Origin: Treponema sp. UBA1798
GTDB lineage: Bacteria; Spirochaetota; Spirochaetia; Treponematales; Treponemataceae
NCBI GenBank assembly: GCA_002319875.1
Contig: DCFS01000078.1
Location: forward strand, 1-6,497
Direction: 5' to 3'
DNA length: 6,497 bases
The position numbers and the translations under genes are program-made. Positions 1 through 5,948 of this stretch are shown piece after piece. Numbering within the stretch: position 1 is the first letter of the stretch; every line of letters starts with the position of its first letter. The notes beneath the pieces are model-generated. The model was not told the DNA's origin. It saw nothing but the letters and a program-made list of their open reading frames with translations, and did not search any database.

Positions 1-1427
1 CGTACGGCGGTACACCTTTTATAGCTGCGATTAATTTTGTCCTGACTGGTAATCCTTACCATGATACGCAAAGCTGTTATACCGGTGATATGATCCGTGC
101 CGGCTTTAGTCTTAATAATCCTGAGCTGGTACAGGCTATGGTCAGTCATTCTGAAGAAACCTGCAATTTCCTGACATCTTTAGGAATTGAGTTTTCCAGA
201 CTTGACGACGGCTCTCTCCGCCGCCGTCATTTGAGTGGCTCCACATATCCGCGTTCGCTGTGTTCTACAAACGGGCTGATCGGCGTGGAAATGATTGAAA
301 AACTTACTGCCTGTTTGAAAAAAAATAGTATTGAACTATATTCCGGCTACAAGGCTGTCGCGCTTTCCTGCAGCGGCAACAGAATTGATGCTATGGAATT
401 CGTTGATAAAACCGGAAAGACACTGATTGCTGAAGCCGATACATTTATTGCTGCATGGGGAGGTGTCGGAAATCTTTTCGGCACGTCAACCTATCCGGTT
501 GATGAAAACGGAAGGACTCTTGCAGTGGCCTATGAGGCAGGTGTAAAGCTTATTGATCTGGAATTTCTTGAATACGAACCTATGGTAGTAATGAATCCTC
601 CCGGAGCTGTCGGTGAACCCTGTCCTACTGCCATGCTTGGTGAGGGGGCACAGCTTCTCAATACGAAGTTTGAGCGCTTTATTCTTGAAACGAGGCCTGA
701 GGGAGAAGCCGGAGCCCCCAAGACCCTGATTAACCGTGCCATATGGCAGCAAGTACAGAAAGGTTTCGGGACTATGCATGGCGGCTGCTGGGTGGACTTG
801 CGACATATTCCGGTTGAAACACTAAAACTGTATCCGTGGTTTTATAATCGTCTGATCGCAAACGGTCTGAATCCCCACGTATCACTGGTGGAGGTGGGGC
901 CGATGGCACACAGTTTCAGCGGTGGTATAAAAGTCGATACTTCCTGCCGTTCGAATTTCGGTAATTTGTATGCAGTAGGTGAAGCTGCCGGTGGTTTTCA
1001 TGGTGCATGCAGAATGGCTGGCAATGCGGCATCTCAAGCGGCAGTTAGCGGTCTTATTGCTGCAGATGCCATTGCTGCAGAAACAGGAAACAGTTCTGTT
1101 TCCCATCCTGTAGATAATCTGCCGGAATATCGGACTGATGAAAAAGTCAGAAAAAATCTTACCACGCGTATAGATTCTGCGGCTGTTGCACTCGGAGTGT
1201 ACCGAAATGGACAAGTCCTTGAGAATTCGCGAGACGAACTGGTATCAATACTGGAAGATCAGACTATTGAACTGGATACGGATACGAAGCTGCGTGCCGA
1301 ATCGATATGGCTTATGGTTTGTGCTGCACTGAAGAGAACAGAAAGCCGGGGAACACATAACAGAACCGATTATCCTGAACAGGACGAATCGCAGAATCAC
1401 AGTAATATTTTTTATAAAGAAGGTTAA
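1..1427 (+). CDS. FAD-dependent oxidoreductase, fumarate reductase/succinate dehydrogenase flavoprotein-like (5' truncated by window)
   Basis: The reading frame is open from base 3, so the gene starts upstream and 474 residues of its C-terminal part are visible. Lost with the N-terminus is the Rossmann GxGxxG FAD site. Seen: YGGTPFIAA at the window edge; AWGGVGNLF near residue 140; NRAIW with Arg245, matching the proton-shuttle Arg of FrdA/SdhA; AHSFSGGIKVD with His303; the FAD-binding stretch LYAVGEAAGG; and HGACRMAGN with His333 and Arg337, matching the substrate-binding GANRLGGN segment. A C-terminal ESRGTHNRTDYPEQDE stretch follows. Known: this family transfers hydride between FAD and an alpha,beta-unsaturated or saturated dicarboxylate, or oxidises related substrates (NadB, AprA). 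Inference: a soluble reductase or dehydrogenase, substrate unknown. No FMN-binding or heme domain is seen in the visible part. It is the upstream partner of a DapA-family gene 2 nt away. L-aspartate oxidase is less likely given the motif spellings. Confidence 0.88.
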   Translation, partial: YGGTPFIAAINFVLTGNPYHDTQSCYTGDMIRAGFSLNNPELVQAMVSHSEETCNFLTSLGIEFSRLDDGSLRRRHLSGSTYPRSLCSTNGLIGVEMIEKLTACLKKNSIELYSGYKAVALSCSGNRIDAMEFVDKTGKTLIAEADTFIAAWGGVGNLFGTSTYPVDENGRTLAVAYEAGVKLIDLEFLEYEPMVVMNPPGAVGEPCPTAMLGEGAQLLNTKFERFILETRPEGEAGAPKTLINRAIWQQVQKGFGTMHGGCWVDLRHIPVETLKLYPWFYNRLIANGLNPHVSLVEVGPMAHSFSGGIKVDTSCRSNFGNLYAVGEAAGGFHGACRMAGNAASQAAVSGLIAADAIAAETGNSSVSHPVDNLPEYRTDEKVRKNLTTRIDSAAVALGVYRNGQVLENSRDELVSILEDQTIELDTDTKLRAESIWLMVCAALKRTESRGTHNRTDYPEQDESQNHSNIFYKEG

Positions 1428-1429
1428 AT

Positions 1430-2323
1430 ATGGAAGTTAAGGGAATTATAACACCGATTATCACCCCGATGAATCCGGATGAAAGTATAAATTATGTAGA
1501 ATTGAAAAAACAGATTAACAGGCTGATAAACGCAGGTGTTCATGGTTTGTTTTTTTATGGTACTAATGGTGAATGTTATATTTTGAGTGCAGAAGAAAAA
1601 AGAAAGATCCTTGAAGTTGCTGTGGCAGAGGTAAATCACAGAGTTCCCGTCTATGCTGGTACCGGCTGTATCGGTACGAAAGATACAATCGAAATGTCAA
1701 AAATGGCTGAATCGATTGGTGTCGACGCACTTTCTATTATAAGTCCTTATTTTGCTGCCATAAGCCAGAATGAATTGATAAGTCATTATACGCAGATTGC
1801 AGCAGCCGTTAAATTACCGATTGTACTGTACAATATTCCTGCGCGGACAGGAGTTAATATTGCTCCGTCGACGATAGAAAAACTTGCTGATATCGATAAT
1901 ATTGTAGGCGCGAAAGACAGCAGCGGTAATTTTGATAATATGCTGCAATATATAGAAGCGACTCGTAAGCGTGAAGATTTTTCTATTTTAAGCGGAAATG
2001 ATTCTTTGATTCTCTGGTGTCTTTTTGCCGGAGGGAGGGGTGGTATTGCCGGATGTTCTAACGTATATCCTGAAAATATGGTAGGCATTTACGAAAATTT
2101 TATTAAAGGTAATATTGATAAGGCCCGCGAATGCCAGGATCGTATCCGTGCGCTGCGGAATGTTTTTAAATATGGAAATCCGAATACAATTGTAAAAAAA
2201 GCGGTAAAACTGCTTGGATATGATGTTGGGGAATGCAGGACTCCTTTTAATACTCTTTCTGCGGAAGGTATGGATGCACTCAAAAAAGTTCTGGCAGATT
2301 ATAAAAAAAGTGATATGCGTTAA
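1430..2323 (+). CDS. DapA/N-acetylneuraminate lyase-family aldolase (dihydrodipicolinate synthase-like)
   Basis: Complete 297-residue class I aldolase of the DHDPS/NAL superfamily, a normal length for this (beta/alpha)8-barrel family. The Schiff-base lysine is Lys162 (GAKDSSG). The catalytic Tyr134 and the carboxylate-binding Arg139 lie in YNIPARTG, and the GTNGE loop is at 44-48. Compared with E. coli DapA, the second Thr of GTTGE is Asn46, and the second Tyr of PYY (Tyr107 of the DapA catalytic triad) is Phe108. These changes argue against a plain lysine-biosynthesis DapA and fit the broader family that cleaves or condenses pyruvate or other 2-keto acids with an aldehyde. The ATG at 1430 is preceded by AAGAAGG (1417-1423), which lies inside the end of the upstream gene, and only 2 nt separate the two genes, so translation is probably coupled. 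Substrate unknown; a catabolic role beside the flavoprotein is inferred. Confidence 0.9.
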   Translation: MEVKGIITPIITPMNPDESINYVELKKQINRLINAGVHGLFFYGTNGECYILSAEEKRKILEVAVAEVNHRVPVYAGTGCIGTKDTIEMSKMAESIGVDALSIISPYFAAISQNELISHYTQIAAAVKLPIVLYNIPARTGVNIAPSTIEKLADIDNIVGAKDSSGNFDNMLQYIEATRKREDFSILSGNDSLILWCLFAGGRGGIAGCSNVYPENMVGIYENFIKGNIDKARECQDRIRALRNVFKYGNPNTIVKKAVKLLGYDVGECRTPFNTLSAEGMDALKKVLADYKKSDMR

Positions 2324-2327
2324 TTCA

Positions 2328-2363
2328 GAAAAATTATGCATGTCCTCCTTTGTGTAATTTTTC
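2328..2363 (+). repeat. A/T-rich 9-bp inverted repeat just after the aldolase stop codon
   Basis: GAAAAATTA (2328-2336) and TAATTTTTC (2355-2363) are perfect reverse complements with an 18-nt loop. The repeat begins four bases after the TAA stop. The right arm carries five T in a row, so it could act as a weak terminator or attenuator, but the stem has a single G-C pair and would be unstable. It abuts the longer stem-loop that begins at 2364. Confidence 0.3.
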
Positions 2364-2420
2364 GGCTGTATAAGTTCTGTCGGCGAGTCTGAAAGGCTGT
2401 CCGGCAGGACTTATATGGTT
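2364..2420 (+). promoter_or_regulatory. Long RNA stem-loop between the aldolase and chemoreceptor genes
   Basis: Bases 2364-2383 pair with 2401-2420 over 20 consecutive positions in + strand RNA: 14 Watson-Crick pairs and 6 G-U pairs. The loop 2384-2400 can close a further small stem (AGTC 2386-2389 with GGCT 2395-2398). In a minus-strand transcript the six G-U positions become A-C mismatches, so the structure points to + strand RNA. No T-tract follows, only TTCTTCC, so it is not a textbook intrinsic terminator. A second hairpin, TATGG (2414-2418) with CCATA (2424-2428), would compete with the base of the stem. Possible roles are a terminator or processing site for the upstream operon, or a leader element of the chemoreceptor gene. 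Confidence 0.5.
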
Positions 2421-2491
2421 CTTCCATAGGAAATAATACAAAAAGTATGCAGGAAGCAATTTACGGGCCTCCTTATTTTGTTACGGAATAC

Positions 2492-2497
2492 AGGAAG
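2492..2497 (+). promoter_or_regulatory. Ribosome binding site that sets the chemoreceptor start
   Basis: AGGAAG lies 4 bases before the ATG at 2502 (6 bases counted from AGGA). The frame is open further upstream to a TTG at 2478, but that codon has no purine-rich site in front of it. Starting at 2502 also gives a usual receptor N-terminus: a short basic stretch (MRSLRAK) and then a membrane helix. Confidence 0.7.
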
Positions 2498-2501
2498 TGG
2501 T

Positions 2502-4580
2502 ATGAGAAGTCTGCGTGCTAAAATACTGATAGTAATTCTGACTGTTACGGTTCTTTCAAATTTGGGAATAACATGGTTAGCGTATACGATATCGGGAAGA
2601 GAATTAAAAAAGGCTGGCGAGGTCGATCTGAAACATGTAACCAGTTCGGTTGCAGAAAGTATATATGAAGCAAACCAGAAAGAATTCAAAATGTTACGGA
2701 CGCTTGCTTCCCTCCCGCTTATAAAAAATCCTGCTGTATCTTTGGCTGAAAAATATGATATGGTACGGGCTGTCCCTGCAACAGACAGCAGTTATATAGA
2801 TGTGACCATTCTTGATACAAATGGAAAGGCATATGCTACCGCAAACGGACAACTGATCGATCTTTCAGATCGCAATTATTTTACTCAGGCAATGGCTGGT
2901 GAGTCTTTCGTTACTGATCCGTTCGTAAATAAAGTTACCGGAAATCTTTCAATAGTGTATTCTGTACCTGTGTATGATGAAAAACATACCATTATCAATG
3001 TTCTGTTTGCTGTTGTTAACGGTGATAAATTAGGCCGTGTCGTTCAGAGGCTTGTTGTCGGTAATAACAGAAATCCTGTTGTTATCAGCAGAAGTTCAGG
3101 CGATATCATAGGTGATGCAGCAAACGAGGATCCCGGCAGCACTCATAATCTGAAACTAATGGCGACAAAGGATCCGGCTTTTGCTTCTATTGCCCCAGTT
3201 ATTACCGCAGGCAGATCCGGTATCAGTTTTTATAGATCAGGGAAAAAGGATATGATGGTTTCCTATCAGCCTGTTCTTGATACGGAATGGACAGTAATAG
3301 CTCAAGTCCCTGTCAGTGATTTTGCCGGTGGTGTCCGGTTGATATTGCGTTCAATAATGGCAGCTTTTATCATTACTACGATTCTGGCCGTATGTATATG
3401 CAGTATTATAATAGGCAAATCTGTAAAGCCATTGAGGCTTGTAAAAGCCTCAATAGTAAAAATATCTACAGGCAATGCCGATCTGACTCAGCGTATTACG
3501 GTAACAGCAAATGATGAAATCGGTGCTGTAATAGATGGTTTTAACGGTTTTACAGGAAAACTTCAGGCGATAGTTTCCGATATAAAAAAATCAGAAAACC
3601 TTCTTTCTGCAGCGGGGACAGATTTGCAGTATACAACAGGTTCGACTTCGTCTTCCATGAAACAGATACTATCAAATATACAGAATGTTACTATGCTGAT
3701 AACGAAGCAGGTGAACAGTGTCGGGCAAACTGCAGGTGCTGTAAATGAAATTGCTTCAAATATAGCATCACTCGATAAGATGATTGAAGGGCAGTCGGGC
3801 GGGGTGACTCAGGCTTCTGCCGCTGTGGAGGAAATGATTGGTAATATCGGTTCTGTGAATCAGACCGTAGGGAAAATGGTTGTATCGTTTCAGGAACTGG
3901 AAAGCGATGCCAAAACAGGAGCTGCAAAACAGAATGATGTGGATGACCGGATCAGGCAGATTGAGAACCAGTCAGATATGCTGCTTGATGCTAATACTGT
4001 TATTGCAAATATAGCAAGTCAGACCAATCTTCTTGCAATGAATGCTGCAATAGAAGCTGCACATGCAGGCGTTGCGGGCAGAGGGTTTAGTGTCGTAGCT
4101 GATGAAATCAGGAAACTTTCAGAAACATCTTCCAGTCAATCGAAAACGATAAGCGAACAATTAAATAAAATAAAGGAAGCAATCGGGAATGTCGTATCCG
4201 TTTCGGCTGAATCCGGTACCGCATTTCAGTCCGTCCTGAAAAAAATCAGAGAAACTGATGAACTCGTGAGGCAGATCAGTGAAGCCATGGAAGAGCAGAA
4301 AGAAGGATCGAAGCAGATAAATGAAACCCTCCATTCCATGAACGATAGTACAATACAGGTGAAAACTGCATCTGATGAAATGTCAGCTGGTAACAAAGCA
4401 ATTCTTGATGAGATAAAAAGTTTACAGGATTCAACGGCAGCGATGAAAGACAGTATACATGAAATGACAGACAGTGCACAGAGAATCACCGAGTCGGAAG
4501 ATTCTCTTGCCGGAATTTCTGTTAAGGTTCAGGATTCTATCAGTCAAATTGGCAGTCAGATCGACCAGTTTCAGGTATAA
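2502..4580 (+). CDS. Methyl-accepting chemotaxis protein (dCache-like sensor, HAMP, MCP signal domain)
   Basis: 692-residue transmembrane chemoreceptor. Transmembrane helix 1 is at about 8-30. A periplasmic double-Cache-type sensor spans about 31-280, with DRNYF at 123-127 followed by NKVTGNLSIVYSVPVYD. Helix 2 is at about 284-304. A HAMP domain follows at about 305-360, with its conserved Pro310 and a DEIG segment. The cytoplasmic coiled coil then runs to the C-terminus. The signalling hairpin tip SQTNLLAMNAAIEAAHAG starts at Ser506; this segment contacts CheA and CheW. Glu/Gln pairs in the flanking helices are likely methylation sites. The sensor has DRNYF where the amino-acid-binding dCache signature would have RxWY, so an amino-acid ligand cannot be assumed. 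There is no C-terminal CheR-tethering pentapeptide; the protein ends QIDQFQV. It stands alone without che genes, downstream of a metabolic gene pair. Its last 41 bp overlap the convergent radical SAM gene. Confidence 0.95.
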   Translation: MRSLRAKILIVILTVTVLSNLGITWLAYTISGRELKKAGEVDLKHVTSSVAESIYEANQKEFKMLRTLASLPLIKNPAVSLAEKYDMVRAVPATDSSYIDVTILDTNGKAYATANGQLIDLSDRNYFTQAMAGESFVTDPFVNKVTGNLSIVYSVPVYDEKHTIINVLFAVVNGDKLGRVVQRLVVGNNRNPVVISRSSGDIIGDAANEDPGSTHNLKLMATKDPAFASIAPVITAGRSGISFYRSGKKDMMVSYQPVLDTEWTVIAQVPVSDFAGGVRLILRSIMAAFIITTILAVCICSIIIGKSVKPLRLVKASIVKISTGNADLTQRITVTANDEIGAVIDGFNGFTGKLQAIVSDIKKSENLLSAAGTDLQYTTGSTSSSMKQILSNIQNVTMLITKQVNSVGQTAGAVNEIASNIASLDKMIEGQSGGVTQASAAVEEMIGNIGSVNQTVGKMVVSFQELESDAKTGAAKQNDVDDRIRQIENQSDMLLDANTVIANIASQTNLLAMNAAIEAAHAGVAGRGFSVVADEIRKLSETSSSQSKTISEQLNKIKEAIGNVVSVSAESGTAFQSVLKKIRETDELVRQISEAMEEQKEGSKQINETLHSMNDSTIQVKTASDEMSAGNKAILDEIKSLQDSTAAMKDSIHEMTDSAQRITESEDSLAGISVKVQDSISQIGSQIDQFQV

Positions 4581-5499
4581 CTATGTTGCCACGGTATTTC
4601 CCCTGATATACCCCGTGTGTTTCAAAATACCGGGACATTGCATTCAGGACGGATTTCTTGTCGGCAGTCCACAGCGGGGCGAGCAGCAGTTTCCTGGGGC
4701 CGTCTCCGGTCAGCCGGTGGATGACTATGTTTTCCGGCAGGTGCATCACTATTTCCGATAGTATGGAAAAATATTCATCCATACCCATGCAGCGTATTCT
4801 GCCGGCAAGGTATTCATCCGCGATGGCTGTCCCTTCGAGAATGTGCAGTACCGTTATTTTGATGCCATCAGTTCCCGCTCCGGCACAGTGTTCTGCCGTT
4901 TTTATCATATCAGCTGCCGTTTCTTCCGGCAGCCCTAAGATGATGTGCGTTACGATGTGTATGTCCGGATTAGCTTCTTTTATTCTGCGCACGGCATCAT
5001 CATATACCGGAAGGCTGTATCCGCGGTGAATATACCGGGCCGTCTTTTCGTTTGATGTCTGCAGTCCGAGTTCGATCGAAACGAATGTTCTGCTGCAGAG
5101 GGCTGCAATCCGGTTCAGAATGTCCTGATCCAGACAGTCGGGGCGTGTCGCGATCGATATGCCGACAACATCTTCTGCGGATACGGCCTCGGTATATTTT
5201 TTTTCAAGTTCCGCCGCATCCCCGTACGTACTGGTAAAGTTCTGGAAATACGCAATATACCTGCCTCCGGTGTTTTTTGCCCTGACGAGTTTTTTTGCTT
5301 CCTGTATCTGTCCGGATATACTGAGTTCGGCGGATGCTGCGAAATCTCCGGAACCTGCAGCGCTGCAGAAAATACATCCGCCGGAACCCTTCGTTCCGTC
5401 ACGTGTCGGACAGGTACAACCTGCGTCGAGAGAAAGTTTATAAACCTTGCAGCCGAACTTCCGTTTGTAGAAATCGGAAACGGAATAAAAATATTTCAT
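4540..5499 (-). CDS. TIGR01212-family radical SAM protein (YhcC/YtqA-like)
   Basis: Complete 319-residue protein, usual for the family. The [4Fe-4S]/SAM cysteines are Cys30, Cys42 and Cys45, in CPTRDGTKGSGGCIFC, the Elp3-like spacing (C-x11-C-x2-C) of this family rather than the common CxxxCxxC. Other family signatures are SIELGLQTSNE, THIILGLPEET, the EGT in the KITVLHILEGT segment, and HRLTGDGPRKLLLAPLW near the C-terminus. Known: the YtqA subgroup (renamed MnmL) is implicated in mnm5s2U wobble modification of tRNA in Bacillus subtilis and Streptococcus mutans, where it sits in an operon with the methylase MnmM. No MnmM-like gene is visible here, so that role is only a possibility. The ATG at 5499 is the only plausible start: no in-frame start codon lies between it and the upstream stop, and the family N-terminus fits. 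No clear Shine-Dalgarno site precedes it. The 3' end overlaps the chemoreceptor gene by 41 bp. Confidence 0.92.
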   Translation of the reverse strand: MKYFYSVSDFYKRKFGCKVYKLSLDAGCTCPTRDGTKGSGGCIFCSAAGSGDFAASAELSISGQIQEAKKLVRAKNTGGRYIAYFQNFTSTYGDAAELEKKYTEAVSAEDVVGISIATRPDCLDQDILNRIAALCSRTFVSIELGLQTSNEKTARYIHRGYSLPVYDDAVRRIKEANPDIHIVTHIILGLPEETAADMIKTAEHCAGAGTDGIKITVLHILEGTAIADEYLAGRIRCMGMDEYFSILSEIVMHLPENIVIHRLTGDGPRKLLLAPLWTADKKSVLNAMSRYFETHGVYQGKYRGNIVIPETGRSDCQFD

Positions 5500-5627
5500 A
5501 TGAACCGTTTGCCAAACCGGACATCCGGCGGTATCGCGGCGGTTTCCTCCATAATAACAGCGTATACTGTCATATCACGTTGCGTACCATGCATATCATT
5601 CAGGTACCTGGTACAGGGTGATTTTCA

Positions 5628-5792
5628 CCGTCAGTTTCCGTCTTTTTCTCCGTCAACTTTCGGGAAGAACTCACGGTACTTTGAAGAAGAACTCACGGTA
5701 CTTTTATCTCTTCTTCCCGGTACTTTTAAAGGAGATACACGGAGTTCCTTCCTCTTCCTCCCGGAGTTCCTGTTAAAAGTACCGTCAGAAAG
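5628..5792. repeat. Degenerate tandem array with exact 22-bp period
   Basis: Eight 11-bp cores start exactly 22 bp apart: 5628 CCGTCAGTTTC, 5650 CCGTCAACTTT, 5672 CACGGTACTTT, 5694 CACGGTACTTT, 5716 CCCGGTACTTT, 5738 CACGGAGTTCC, 5760 CCCGGAGTTCC and 5782 CCGTCAGAAAG. The 11-bp linkers vary but swing between purine-rich (GAAGAAGAACT) and pyrimidine-rich (TATCTCTTCTT). The two central units share a 19-bp identical stretch (5664-5682 and 5686-5704). A further weak unit (GACGCTGTATC) falls in phase at 5804. Twenty-two bp is about two turns of B-DNA, so the cores would face the same side of the helix. There are no unique spacers as in a CRISPR array. Function unknown. Confidence 0.8.
5718..5784. 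repeat. Perfect 12-bp inverted repeat around the last array units
   Basis: CGGTACTTTTAA (5718-5729) and TTAAAAGTACCG (5773-5784) are exact reverse complements separated by 43 bp. The separated part carries a 10-bp direct repeat, CGGAGTTCCT, at 5740-5749 and 5762-5771. The arms contain the octamer AAAGTACC, which occurs five times in the region in either orientation (5675-5682, 5697-5704 and 5719-5726 as GGTACTTT; 5776-5783 and 5954-5961 as AAAGTACC). This is consistent with a protein-binding half-site used in both orientations. Confidence 0.75.
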
Positions 5793-5824
5793 TGTCCGGA
5801 ACTGACGCTGTATCGTCTCCGGAC
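5762..5824 (+). repeat. Diverged direct repeat, copy A
   Basis: This stretch aligns with 5940-6000 over its whole length with a few small gaps. Shared blocks in order are GAGT-CCT, AAAGTACC, TCCGG, ACTGACG, GTATC and TCTCCGG. The match looks like an old duplication of about 60 bp within the same intergenic region. Copy A overlaps the end of the 22-bp array. Confidence 0.55.
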
Positions 5825-5868
5825 TCACAGAGGCCTGAGGAAGAACCAACAGGCCTCTGTCAGTCCGG
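5819..5868. repeat. 19-position inverted repeat with one mismatch (strong stem-loop)
   Basis: Bases 5819-5837 pair with 5850-5868 at 18 of 19 positions, the single exception being a C-C mismatch at 5826/5861. The 12-nt loop is AGGAAGAACCAA. The inner arms CAGAGGCCTG and CAGGCCTCTG are perfect, and the outer arms are CCGGACT and AGTCCGG. There are no G-T pairs, so the structure is equally good in DNA and in RNA from either strand. No T-run follows on either side, so it is not a standard intrinsic terminator. It sits inside a divergent intergenic region, where no known transcript needs to end. Confidence 0.8.
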
Positions 5869-5920
5869 TATTACGGAGAAGCCGGGGAGAACTGTCATAT
5901 ATCCTCCTGCCACTTCCATT

Positions 5921-5948
5921 GGTATTACCTGACACCTGTCAGAGTACC
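5921..5948. repeat. Short palindrome GGTATT...CTGACACCTGTCAG...AGTACC
   Basis: CTGACA and TGTCAG (5929-5942) form a perfect palindrome around CC. GGTATT (5921-5926) pairs with AGTACC (5943-5948) outside it with one G-T pair, leaving AC (5927-5928) as a bulge. A dyad of this kind is typical of a dimeric regulator site, but I recognise no specific consensus. Confidence 0.45.

Noticed and set aside
882..1214. Long antisense frames inside the flavoprotein, chemoreceptor and radical SAM genes
   Set aside because: They are shadows of well-supported genes, have no recognisable domains, and lie opposite strongly conserved motifs.
2478..2501. TTG at 2478 as the chemoreceptor start
   Set aside because: No ribosome site precedes it, while ATG 2502 has AGGAAG at a good distance and gives a normal basic N-terminus before the first membrane helix.
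2447..2521. Small 24-codon frame starting at ATG 2447 and overlapping the chemoreceptor start
   Set aside because: The nearest purine-rich site (AGGAAA at 2428-2433) is too far from this ATG, and the frame shows no known leader features.
4592..4632. CGGTATTT / AAATACCG 8-bp inverted repeat near the 3' end of the radical SAM gene as a terminator
   Set aside because: It lies wholly within coding sequence, has a 25-nt loop and no T-tract, so chance is the simplest explanation.
5628..5792. CRISPR-like array
   Set aside because: Units are 22 bp and directly adjacent, with partly similar linkers of only 11 bp. No unique spacers of 30-40 bp and no cas genes are present.
5500..5849. Open frames on both strands (5500-5805 plus, 5631-5849 minus) in the intergenic region
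   Set aside because: They cross the 22-bp array, whose period is not a multiple of three. They have biased, low-complexity content and no family resemblance, and their starts have no ribosome site.
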